Origin: Luteimonas endophytica
GTDB taxonomy: Bacteria; Pseudomonadota; Gammaproteobacteria; Xanthomonadales; Xanthomonadaceae
Direction of reading: 5' to 3'
NCBI RefSeq assembly: GCF_029887875.1
Contig: NZ_JARXRM010000045.1
Coordinates: 172,409-236,408 of the forward strand
DNA length: 64,000 nt
The stretch's first letter is position 1, and each line of letters begins with the position of its first letter. The notes beneath the pieces were generated by a model. The model saw only the letters and a program-made list of their open reading frames with translations. It was not told the origin of the DNA and made no database searches. The position numbers and the translations under genes are program-made. Below, piece after piece: positions 54,883 through 62,504 of the stretch.

Positions 54883-55497
54883 TCAGCCGTAGCGCGCCAG
54901 GAACATCTCCACCGCCGATTCGGCCACCGCGTCCTGTTGCGCATCGGTCAGCGGCGCCTGCCCCATCGCGATCTGCGGCCAGAACGCCGCGCCCTTGACC
55001 AGCGATTCGAGCTGCTGGGCGGCGAAGGCGGGGTCCTCGGTCCTGAGCCGGCCGTCGGCGGCGGCGGCGCGCACCCAGGTGGTCATGGCGTGTTCGCGCC
55101 GTCCCAGCAGTTCCATCAGCTGGCGGGCCAGCTCGGGCGAATGCAGGCTGGCCACGATGGCCACGCGCGCCAGGTCGGCGAAGTCGGGCTCGTGCAACAG
55201 GCGCAGCTTGCGCTGCACCAGTTCCAGCAGCTGCCCGCGCAGGGGCGTGCCGGCGCGGTAGGGGGTGGCGCGCTCGTCGCTGCCGCGGGCCATCAGTGCA
55301 TCGACGATGTGGACGAACAGCGCTTCCTTGCTGGGGAAGTGGTTGTAGACGGTGCGCTTGGACACCCCGGCGGTGGCGGCGATGCGGTCCATGCTGGTGG
55401 TCTCGAAGCCGGCAGCGCGGAACTCGGCCACGGCGGCGTCGACGATTGCCGCGCGCTTGCGGTCGGTAAGCCGGGTCGGGGGGGCGGGGCGGGCCAT
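54883..55497 (-). CDS. TetR-family transcriptional repressor
   Basis: A 204-residue regulator with helix-turn-helix IAATAGVSKRTVYNHFPSKE at residues ~40-60 and a C-terminal domain of the TetR_C group found in AcrR/efflux regulators (FADLARVAIVASLHSPELAR, WPQIAMGQ). It is divergent from the metallo-hydrolase gene with a 70-bp gap that contains a strong palindrome. It therefore most likely represses that gene and itself. The inducer is unknown. Confidence 0.9.
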   Translation of the reverse strand: MARPAPPTRLTDRKRAAIVDAAVAEFRAAGFETTSMDRIAATAGVSKRTVYNHFPSKEALFVHIVDALMARGSDERATPYRAGTPLRGQLLELVQRKLRLLHEPDFADLARVAIVASLHSPELARQLMELLGRREHAMTTWVRAAAADGRLRTEDPAFAAQQLESLVKGAAFWPQIAMGQAPLTDAQQDAVAESAVEMFLARYG

Positions 55498-55540
55498 GCG
55501 GGCAAGTTTACACCGGTGAGTTTACTTTCTGGGATCGGCT

Positions 55541-55562
55541 AACTACACTGCACCGTGTAGTT
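55541..55562. promoter_or_regulatory. TetR operator candidate
   Basis: Arms AACTACAC and GTGTAGTT are exact reverse complements around TGCACC. It ends 5 bp before the metallo-hydrolase ATG and lies 44 bp upstream of the tetR start. A nearby CACCGGTG with flanking GTTTAC words (55506-55524) may be a second site or the tetR promoter. Confidence 0.6.
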
Positions 55563-55567
55563 TCTGG

Positions 55568-56713
55568 ATGCCCGCCATGACCGCACCGCCGTCCCGCCGC
55601 CGCCGCTCCTTCAGGCGGCGCCTGATCGCCCTCACCCTCGCCTTCGGAGTCATTGCCGTGAGTGCCTGCACCCTGTCCCTGGTCCGTACCAATCGCCCCC
55701 TTGCCGGCTACCCGGCCTCGCCGCAGGCCGCCGAGGGCAAGTTCCGCAACGTTGCGCCGCGCCCGCCCCAGGGCATCGGCTTCATGGCGCGGCTGCTGTG
55801 GGACTTCGCCTTCCACAAGCCCGCCACCACGGTGCCGGACGCGCCGCCGGTGGTGCTGCCGCTGACCCGCGCCGCCCTGGAGGCCGCGCCGGACCGCAGC
55901 TTGTTCCGGCTGGGGCACTCGACCCTGCTGATCAAGCTGCGCGGCGGGTTCTGGCTCACCGATCCGGTGTTCGCCGAACGCGCCTCGCCGCTGCAGTGGA
56001 TGGGACCGAAGCGTTTCCATGCCCCGCCGATCGCGCTGGAGGCGTTGCCGCCGCTGCGCGGGGTGCTGCTCTCGCACGACCACTACGACCATCTGGACCG
56101 CACCGCGGTGGTGGCGCTCGCCGGCAAGGCCGAGGTGTTCCTGGCGCCGCTGGGCGTCGGCGACCGGTTGGTGGCCTGGGGGGTGCCGGCGGCGAAGGTT
56201 CGGCAGTTCGACTGGTGGCAGGAGACCGAGCTGGACGGGCTGCGTATCGTCGCCACGCCCGCGCAGCACTTCTCGGGGCGCGGCCTGTTCGATGGCGATC
56301 GCACGCTGTGGACGTCCTGGGTGATCATCGATCCGCCGGCGGGCGCGGGCGGCGATGGGCTGCGGCTGTTCTTCAGCGGCGACACCGGTTACTTCGACGG
56401 TTTCAGCGAGATCGGCCGCCGCTTCGGCCCGTTCGACGTGGCCATGCTCGAAACCGGCGCCTACGACGCGCGCTGGGCCTACGTGCACATGCTGCCGGAG
56501 CAGACCGTGCAGGCGCATGCCGACCTGCGCGGCCGGGTGCTGCTGCCGATCCACAACGGCACCTTCGATCTGGCGATGCACGCCTGGGACGACCCTTTCG
56601 TACGCGTCGCCGCACTGGCCGCCGACCGCGGCATCGCGCTGGCCACGCCGCGCATGGGCGAGCGCTTCGACCTGGCCGCGCCGGAGCCGACCGCGGCCTG
56701 GTGGCGGGAATGA
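55568..56713 (+). CDS. Membrane-anchored metallo-beta-lactamase-fold hydrolase (UlaG/NAPE-PLD-like)
   Basis: A 381-residue protein. The N-terminus is very basic (SRRRRSFRRR), followed by a hydrophobic segment ending VIAVSAC, a lipobox-like or membrane-anchor sequence. The MBL domain has LFRLGHSTLLIKL, the metal motif LLSHDHYDHLDR, ATPAQHFSGRG, FFSGDTGY with the bridging Asp, and a final IHNGTFDLAMHAW. The layout matches YtnP/NAPE-PLD-like proteins that cleave phosphodiester or lactone bonds, including N-acyl phosphatidylethanolamine. It is controlled, by position, through the adjacent TetR operator. Confidence 0.85.
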   Translation: MPAMTAPPSRRRRSFRRRLIALTLAFGVIAVSACTLSLVRTNRPLAGYPASPQAAEGKFRNVAPRPPQGIGFMARLLWDFAFHKPATTVPDAPPVVLPLTRAALEAAPDRSLFRLGHSTLLIKLRGGFWLTDPVFAERASPLQWMGPKRFHAPPIALEALPPLRGVLLSHDHYDHLDRTAVVALAGKAEVFLAPLGVGDRLVAWGVPAAKVRQFDWWQETELDGLRIVATPAQHFSGRGLFDGDRTLWTSWVIIDPPAGAGGDGLRLFFSGDTGYFDGFSEIGRRFGPFDVAMLETGAYDARWAYVHMLPEQTVQAHADLRGRVLLPIHNGTFDLAMHAWDDPFVRVAALAADRGIALATPRMGERFDLAAPEPTAAWWRE

Positions 56714-56919
56714 GGCTGCAAGGCCGCAAGGCGCCGTACACGGGCTGACGCGGACCGGGCGAGCGCCCTCGGCTGGAGAGCAGCGCCCGCAGTGGCCGGC
56801 CCCGTTGGCGGCCATTGCGCGACGCGCGCACGCGTGCTCTTCGAAACCGTGCCTTTCGGCATTGCCGCGTGCACGGGCCCGCCGCTAACGTCCGGGTTCC
56901 GTTCCGAGGGAGTGACCGA

Positions 56920-58647
56920 ATGCAGCGGATGATCGTTGCGGGCCTGGTGCTGGCCCTGGCAGGCGCGGCGCCCGGCATGGCGTCGGACGCGCGGATGCGC
57001 GGGTTGGCCGAACGCGCCGTGGCGCTGGCGCTGGAGCAGGATCCGACGCTGGCCTATTTCACCGGGCTGCCGCTCCAGGATCACGGCAGCTGGGCGGACC
57101 GCAGCCCGGAGGCGCGCGCGCGACAGCTCGCCGCCGAGGACGCGCTGCTGGCCGAGCTGCGCGCGCTCGATCCCGAGACCCTGGCCGACCCGGCCGCGCG
57201 GCTCGACCACGCGCTGCTGACCGAGCGCCTGGAATCCAGCGTCCAGGGGCGCGTGTGCCGCAGCGAGCTGTGGGACGTGAACCACATGGCCGGTTGGCAT
57301 CTCGCGCTGCCGCCGGTGGCCAGGGAGCAACCGGTGGACACGCCGGAAGCGCGCGCGCAGGCGCTGCGGCGCTGGTCGGCGGTACCGGCCCTGGTGGACC
57401 GCGAGATCGCCAATCTGCGCCGCGGCCTGGAGGCCGGCTACACGGCGCCGCGCAGCGTGGTGCGGCGGGTGATCGACCAGGTGTCGGGGCTGGCCGCGGC
57501 CGCGCCGGGCGATTCCCCCCTGGCCGAACCGGCGCGGAACAGCGACGACGCCGCGTTCGGCGAGGCGTTCCGCGCCATCGTCGCCGGGGAGGTCAATCCC
57601 GCGCTGGCGCGTTTCGGCCGCTACCTGGAAGACGACTACCTGCCGCATGCGCGCGAGACGCTGGCGGTGTCGGCCAATCCCGACGGGGAGGCCTGCTACC
57701 GCGCCTCGCTGCGCATGTACACCACGCTCGACCGCGGCGCGCGCGAGGTCCACGATATCGGCGCCGCGGCCGTGGCCGCCAACGTGGCGGAGATCGGCGA
57801 GATGGGCGAGCGCGTCTTCGGTACGCGCGAGCTGCCGCGGATCCTGCAGCACCTGCGTGAGGCGCCGGACAACCGCTTCGAGAGCGAGGACGCGTTGATC
57901 GACTACACGCGCAGCATCGTGGCCCGCGCCCGCGAGGCCAGTGCCGCGCTGTTCCTGGCGATGCCGGAACAGGAACTGCGCGCCGAGCCGTTCCTCGACT
58001 ACATGCGCGGCTCCGGCACCAGTGCCCACTACGAGCCCTCGGGCGATCCCGGTCGGCCGGCCTACTACCGCATCGACAGCGAAGGCTGGGCCGACGAAAC
58101 GCGCGGCGCCGCGGAAATCACCGCCGTGCACGAGAGCTACCCGGGCCACCACATGCAGTTCGCTTTCTCCCTCACCCTGGAAAAGACCCCGCTCTCGCGA
58201 ATGAGCTTCAACTCGGCCTATGCCGAAGGCTGGGGGCGCTACGCGGAGCGGCTGGCCGAGGAAGCGGGGATCTACAGCAACGACTACGCCAGGATCCAGC
58301 GCCGCACCTGGCCGGCGCGGGGCATGGTCGCCGACCCCGGCCTGCACGTGCTGGGGTGGAGCCGCCAGCAGACCATCGACTACCTGCTAGAGAGCGGCCG
58401 CTTCGGCGCCGACGAGACCGAAGCGCTGGTCGACCGCATGGCGGTGCTGCCCGGCCAGCTGACCGCCTACGATTCGGGCGGTCTGGAGATCGTCGCGCTA
58501 CGGCGCGAGGCCGAGCAGGCCCTGGGCGAGCATTTCGACCTGCGCGATTTTCATCGCGTGGTGCTGGAGCAGGGCGCGATCCCCTTGCAGACGTTGCGTC
58601 GCAACGTCGAGCAGTGGATCGCGCAGGAGGCCGCCGCGCGGGAGTGA
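56920..58647 (+). CDS. Exported DUF885 family protein (metallopeptidase-like)
   Basis: A 575-residue protein with signal peptide MQRMIVAGLVLALAGAAPGM, cleavage near MASD. DUF885 proteins are all-helical and carry a zinc motif similar to M32/M3 peptidases, here HESYPGHHMQ near residue 407, with a downstream Glu in AYAEGWGRYAE. RYLEDDYLPHARE and SYYRIDSE-like segments match the family. A periplasmic peptidase role is likely, but substrates are not established. The start at 56920 gives the best signal peptide; the earlier in-frame ATG lacks one. Confidence 0.83.
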   Translation: MQRMIVAGLVLALAGAAPGMASDARMRGLAERAVALALEQDPTLAYFTGLPLQDHGSWADRSPEARARQLAAEDALLAELRALDPETLADPAARLDHALLTERLESSVQGRVCRSELWDVNHMAGWHLALPPVAREQPVDTPEARAQALRRWSAVPALVDREIANLRRGLEAGYTAPRSVVRRVIDQVSGLAAAAPGDSPLAEPARNSDDAAFGEAFRAIVAGEVNPALARFGRYLEDDYLPHARETLAVSANPDGEACYRASLRMYTTLDRGAREVHDIGAAAVAANVAEIGEMGERVFGTRELPRILQHLREAPDNRFESEDALIDYTRSIVARAREASAALFLAMPEQELRAEPFLDYMRGSGTSAHYEPSGDPGRPAYYRIDSEGWADETRGAAEITAVHESYPGHHMQFAFSLTLEKTPLSRMSFNSAYAEGWGRYAERLAEEAGIYSNDYARIQRRTWPARGMVADPGLHVLGWSRQQTIDYLLESGRFGADETEALVDRMAVLPGQLTAYDSGGLEIVALRREAEQALGEHFDLRDFHRVVLEQGAIPLQTLRRNVEQWIAQEAAARE

Positions 58648-58988
58648 GCGCGGCGCCCGCGATGGCCGCAAGGCGACGGCGGCGCCTGGAACGAGCCCGC
58701 GCGCTGCACCGGTGGAGGCGGGGTGCAGCGCGATGCGCAATGCCCCGAGCTTGCCGTGCCTCAGCCGGCGAGCGCCTGAAGGGGGGTCGAACCCCAGTCC
58801 GCAGGCCGCGCGGCGGAGCGACGGGCAATCCGGGTGGGATCGGTTCGCCCACACGTCGTGCGAGCAAGAAAGCGACCGTCGTGGCGCTATGATGGTGCCG
58901 CGCACCTGGCGGGGTGGGGGGGAAGCCGCTCGCGTGCGCAACAGGAGCCTAGTCGGCATCGACAACGGGACGTCGTTCAGGGGGACAC
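58648..58988. other. Intergenic region
   Basis: 341 bp between the DUF885 gene and a small exported protein gene. I find no gene, repeat copy or clear hairpin. The promoter for the 58989 gene must lie here. Confidence 0.4.
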
Positions 58989-59489
58989 ATGCTCAAGAAA
59001 CTACTGGCGATACTGGCGTTGGCGGTCGTGGCGCTGGTGGCGCACGACCAGGGCAGGCGCATCTCCGAGGCGGACGTCCGCGCCCACTACCGGGAGCAGA
59101 TGGACGCGCTGCAGACGTTCGACAGCGAAGCGATCTGCGCGGCGATGGCCGCGGACTTCCGGCTCGAGGATGTCCAGCATGCGGCCGGGGAGGTCCATCC
59201 ATCCACCCTGGACCGCGCCGCCGCCTGCCGCCAGATGGAAGACGCGATCGCGCTATTGCGGACGCTGTCCGAGCAGACCGGCGGTCTGCTCGTGATCGAG
59301 TTCGGTTACCAGATCACCGGGATCGAGATATCGCCGGACGGGCGCCGGGCGCTGGTGGACGCGACTAGCACCGCCAAGGTCGGCGGGCGGCTCTTGTCGC
59401 GCAGCCGGTCGAAGGATTCGCTGTCGCGGTCGCTGTGGCGCGTCCGCAGTCACGGCGGCCAGGCGCAGACCTGGAACTACGGTGGCTGA
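58989..59489 (+). CDS. Small exported or membrane-anchored protein, NTF2/SnoaL-like layout
   Basis: A 166-residue protein with an N-terminal hydrophobic segment (MLKKLLAILALAVVALVAHD) that is an anchor or signal. The rest (VRAHYREQMDALQTFDSEAI, CAAMAADFRLE, YQITGIEISPDGRRALVDA, SLWRVRSHGGQAQTWNYGG) follows the helix-then-sheet order of NTF2-like proteins, without catalytic residues I can name. The last 8 bp overlap an upstream in-frame start of the following gene, so the two probably share a transcript. Confidence 0.6.
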   Translation: MLKKLLAILALAVVALVAHDQGRRISEADVRAHYREQMDALQTFDSEAICAAMAADFRLEDVQHAAGEVHPSTLDRAAACRQMEDAIALLRTLSEQTGGLLVIEFGYQITGIEISPDGRRALVDATSTAKVGGRLLSRSRSKDSLSRSLWRVRSHGGQAQTWNYGG

Positions 59490-59517
59490 GGGCGCGCGGA
59501 GCGGAACCGCTGTCACC

Positions 59518-59934
59518 ATGCGGCGATGGCTCTGCGTGGCGTTGTGCTGCTTCGCCGGTGCCGCGGTCGCGGAACCGGCACCGGACCCGCAGCCGAAGGC
59601 GGGCGCCAGGGCCTGCCTGGTGGAAGGCAGCTTCATGCACGACGGCGAGGTGCAGCCGCTGGTGGACTGCCTGCAGGGCAACGGCGAGTCGCACGCGCGC
59701 CTGGCCGGCGCCTGCGAAGGCCCGGTGCGGATGGCGGAGGCGGTCGGCGCGCCGCCGCCCCGGGTGACCTGGCTGGTCGCGTGCCCGGCCCCGGCGCAGG
59801 CGCGATGCGAGGGCATCGGCGGCACCCGCATCGTCGTCCACCACTACCGGCGCACGCCGGCCCAGCTGGCGCAATCGCGGCCCGGCTGCGAGGGCGCGGG
59901 CGGCGCGTGGGTGGAGGGCGACGGCAAGGACTGA
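59518..59934 (+). CDS. Small secreted cysteine-containing protein
   Basis: A 138-residue protein from the ATG at 59518, which gives a clean signal peptide MRRWLCVALCCFAGAAVAEP. An in-frame ATG at 59482 would add 12 residues and overlap the previous gene. The mature part has six cysteines (ACLVEG, VDCLQG, GACEGP, VACPAP, ARCEGI, PGCEGAG) in a short domain, suggesting disulfides in the periplasm. No known family recognised. Confidence 0.58.
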   Translation: MRRWLCVALCCFAGAAVAEPAPDPQPKAGARACLVEGSFMHDGEVQPLVDCLQGNGESHARLAGACEGPVRMAEAVGAPPPRVTWLVACPAPAQARCEGIGGTRIVVHHYRRTPAQLAQSRPGCEGAGGAWVEGDGKD

Positions 59935-59960
59935 TGCGCCGGCGCGGTTGCGCGCCGGGT

Positions 59961-60179
59961 TCAGGCCTCGCCGAAGCCCCGGCTCGAATGCGACGCCGCG
60001 CGCGGCTCGGGCGGTGCGCCGCGCGCCGCGCCGGCGAGCACCGGGTCGCCGTGCGGCGGGGTGCGGTCGCCTTCGTCGTTCTGCAGGGACTGCGGCTCGG
60101 CGCCGGTCTGGCGCCGCTGCCATGCGCGGTACGCGAAATAGCCGATCGCGCCCAAGGCGAACGTTCTGAGTACACCCAT
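59961..60179 (-). CDS. Small single-helix membrane protein
   Basis: A 72-residue protein. MGVLRTFALGAIGYFAYRAW is a short hydrophobic helix followed by basic RRQ, then a polar, probably disordered tail. This matches many small proteobacterial membrane proteins with no assigned function. It is convergent with the secreted cysteine protein. Confidence 0.55.
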   Translation of the reverse strand: MGVLRTFALGAIGYFAYRAWQRRQTGAEPQSLQNDEGDRTPPHGDPVLAGAARGAPPEPRAASHSSRGFGEA

Positions 60180-60271
60180 CTGGGATCTCCTTCTGTGTCT
60201 GGACCGGGGGTGCAGGATGAAAGGCCCATGGTGATCCTGCCGTGACCCCCGGCGTACCGGGCCGGTCGCCG

Positions 60272-60413
60272 GTAGGCGCGGCCCATGGCCGCGAAAACCG
60301 CGGGAGGCGCCGGCCGGATTGGCGGTGATTCGGGATGAACGCCGCGGGGGGGGCCGGGGCGATGCCGGGTGCCCGCCACGGCGCCGGTCTTCGCGGCCAT
60401 GGGCCGCTCCTAC
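60272..60413. repeat. Dispersed palindromic repeat, copy 9 (expanded)
   Basis: Starts GTAGGCGCGGCCCATGGCCG and ends CATGGGCCGCTCCTAC, 142 bp. The centre is longer than in other copies, with a G8 tract (near 60345) that looks like an insertion. It separates two minus-strand genes. Confidence 0.75.
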
Positions 60414-60438
60414 GGGGACGACCCGCTCCACCCAGGGG

Positions 60439-61131
60439 CTATCCGCGCGCCGCCACTTCGTCGACGTGGCGCAGCAGGTCGGCGGGGTCCTCGTAGACGC
60501 GGAACGCGCCGGAGCGTTCCAGTTCCTCCGGGCCGTAGCCGCCTGACAGCAGCCCGACCCCGAGCGCGCGGGCGCGCTGGGCCGCCAGCATGTCCCAGAC
60601 GCTGTCGCCGATCACCAGCGAATGACCGATCTCCACGCCGAGCCGCTCCGCCGCGGCGATGAACAGGTCCGGGTCGGGCTTGGCGTGGCGGACCTGGTCG
60701 CGGGTGACCACCGGCACCTTGGCCGGGTCGACGCCGAGCGCGTCCAGGTTGGCGGCGGCGGTGGCCATGCGGCCGCTGGTGGCGATGGCCCAGGCGATGC
60801 CGCTGTCCTGCAGGTAGTCGAGCAGGGCGCGCGCGCCGGGCAGGGGCCGGATCGCGCCCTGTGCGGCCTGGCGGTTGTACGCATCGGCATGGCGCCGGCG
60901 CAGCCGCGCCAGCCGCTCCTCGGTGATCTCCAGCCCGGTCTCGCGCAGCAGGATGTTGGTGAACAGCCCGCCGCTCATGCCGATCTTGCGGTGGATGCGC
61001 CAGACCGAGAGCTCCACGCCCTCGGCGTCCAGCGCCTCCTTCCAGGCGAGCACGTGCTGGTAGACGCTGTCGACCAGGGTGCCGTCGAGGTCGAACAGGA
61101 AGGCGGTAGTGGAGCGGGGCGGGTGCGGCAT
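60439..61131 (-). CDS. HAD-superfamily hydrolase (phosphatase)
   Basis: A 230-residue HAD enzyme of the beta-phosphoglucomutase/phosphoglycolate phosphatase-like subfamily. Motif I is FLFDLDGTLVDS with the nucleophile and acid Asp, motif II is IATSGR, motif III is HAKPDPDLF with the Lys, and motif IV is VIGDSVWDMLAA. A helical cap lies at residues 20-90 (HVLAWKEALDAEG). The substrate is a small phosphorylated compound, not predictable further. It lies 54 bp downstream of the SDR gene on the same strand, and the two may be cotranscribed. Confidence 0.88.
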   Translation of the reverse strand: MPHPPRSTTAFLFDLDGTLVDSVYQHVLAWKEALDAEGVELSVWRIHRKIGMSGGLFTNILLRETGLEITEERLARLRRRHADAYNRQAAQGAIRPLPGARALLDYLQDSGIAWAIATSGRMATAAANLDALGVDPAKVPVVTRDQVRHAKPDPDLFIAAAERLGVEIGHSLVIGDSVWDMLAAQRARALGVGLLSGGYGPEELERSGAFRVYEDPADLLRHVDEVAARG

Positions 61132-61185
61132 GGGCGAAGTAAAGCACGCGCGCGCAACGAATGCCGGCGCCCGCCCGGCGCCTGC

Positions 61186-61956
61186 CTAGGTCCGGTTGAT
61201 CGACACCCCGCCATCCACCCGCATCGCGCTGCCGGTGACGAAGCTGGAGGCATCCGAGGCGAGGAACAGCGCCGCCTCGGCGATCTCCGCCGGATCGGCG
61301 ATGCGCTTGAGCGCGTGCATGCCCTCGACGAACGCCCGCGATTCGGGGTCCGCGGTGAAATCGCGCGCGCCGGGGGTGTCGGTGCCGCCTGGCAGCAGCG
61401 CGTTGACCCGCACGCCGCGCGGGCCGCCCTCGGCGGCGAGGACCTGGGTCAGGCCGATCACGCCGGCCTTGGCCGCGGCGTAGGCGGCCATGCCGGGCAT
61501 GCCCACGGTGTGGCCGACGAAGCTGGAGGTGAAGACGATCGAACCGCGCCCGGCCTCGAGCATCGCCGCCAGCTGCCGCCGCGCGCCGAGGAATGCGGCG
61601 GTGAGGTTGGTGTCGAGAGTGTCGCGCCAGACCGCCAGCGTCATTTCCACGGCCGGGCCCATCGCGCCGGAGCCGCCGGCGTTGTTGAAGGCGACATCGA
61701 GGCGGCCGAAGCGCGCCAGCGCGGTATCGACCAGGGCATCGTGGTGGGCCTCCTCGCGCACGTCGCCGGCGCAGGCGATCGCCTCGCCGCCGGCGCGCTC
61801 GATCTCTCCGACCAGCTGCGCGAGCGCGTCCGTACGGCGCCCGCCGAGGATCAGCCGCGCGCCTTCGCGCGCGAACCGCAACGCCGCCGCCCTGCCGATT
61901 CCCGAGCTCGCGCCGGTGACGATCGCCGCCTTGCCGGCCAGTGCCTGTCCAGTCAT
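61186..61956 (-). CDS. Short-chain dehydrogenase/reductase (glucose 1-dehydrogenase-like)
   Basis: A 256-residue classical SDR: cofactor motif VTGASSGIGRAAA, GGRRTDAL (the Arg pair suggests NADP), CAGDVREEAHHD, NNAGG, catalytic Ser in IVFTSSFVGH, YAAAK, and the C-terminal FVTGSAMRVDGGVSI. The sequence type is that annotated as SDR family/glucose 1-dehydrogenase in many proteobacteria, but the real substrate is unknown. It is the first gene of a likely SDR-HAD unit. Confidence 0.88.
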   Translation of the reverse strand: MTGQALAGKAAIVTGASSGIGRAAALRFAREGARLILGGRRTDALAQLVGEIERAGGEAIACAGDVREEAHHDALVDTALARFGRLDVAFNNAGGSGAMGPAVEMTLAVWRDTLDTNLTAAFLGARRQLAAMLEAGRGSIVFTSSFVGHTVGMPGMAAYAAAKAGVIGLTQVLAAEGGPRGVRVNALLPGGTDTPGARDFTADPESRAFVEGMHALKRIADPAEIAEAALFLASDASSFVTGSAMRVDGGVSINRT

Positions 61957-62162
61957 GCCTGTCGCTCCTTGTATGGGGGGAGCCGGCAGTGTGGGTGCAG
62001 GGCTGGGCCGATACTGGCCGGATTCGGCCGTGGCATGCTGGTGGGGGCGGAAGTCGGGTGGGGCCATCGGCTTGAAAGCACCAACCCGATGTTGCGGACG
62101 ACGCCATGCCGTCGGTGGCGGTGGCGTCGCATGCTCGGGATCGCCGTCGAGCCCAATGGTGA

Positions 62163-62240
62163 GGCCCGGCGCTTTCGCGTGCACGGCACGCTCCCGGGTC
62201 GGGGCGCGTCGTAGAAGCGCGCCATACGCGCGAGGGCTGG
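62163..62240. repeat. Dispersed palindromic repeat, copy 10 (rearranged)
   Basis: A right half (GGCGCTTTCGCGTGCACGGC then ACGCTCCCGGG) is followed by a left half (GTAGAAGCGCGCCATACGCG). This is the reverse of the usual order, so it probably represents remnants of two neighbouring copies. Confidence 0.6.
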
Positions 62241-62424
62241 AACGATGGTCCCGGCAAACGCAGCGACGTTCGTCGTCACCGCTCGCGGGGCACGGCTGAT
62301 CGCGCCGCCGCGCCCGGCCGCCGTACCGGGCCATGCGGGGGTTGGCCGCAACCGGCGGCTGAAGCCGGACCCGGTTCACGCTTTGCCGCAATGAATACGA
62401 ATGCATCGCGCGCGTTCATCGCAT

Positions 62425-62438
62425 TGTGCGGTTGCACA
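62425..62438. promoter_or_regulatory. Short palindrome upstream of isoamylase
   Basis: TGTGC-GGTT-GCACA lies 67 bp before the isoamylase ATG. It resembles a CRP/Clp half-site pair (TGTG..CACA), but the half-sites are 2 bp too close for the standard spacing, so another regulator or chance is possible. Confidence 0.25.
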
Positions 62439-62504
62439 CCGGCACAGAATGCTGGGAGCGCGGCCGCCGGGTGCCCGCTTCGGCTTTTTTCAGGAGGTGC
62501 TGCG

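Larger units (their letters stand above)
61957..62504. other. Divergent intergenic region before the isoamylase gene
   Basis: 548 bp holding two decayed half-units of the dispersed repeat (62163-62240) and a 14-bp palindrome (62425-62438). I see no gene. AGGAGGT at 62492-62498 is the isoamylase ribosome-binding site. Confidence 0.5.
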
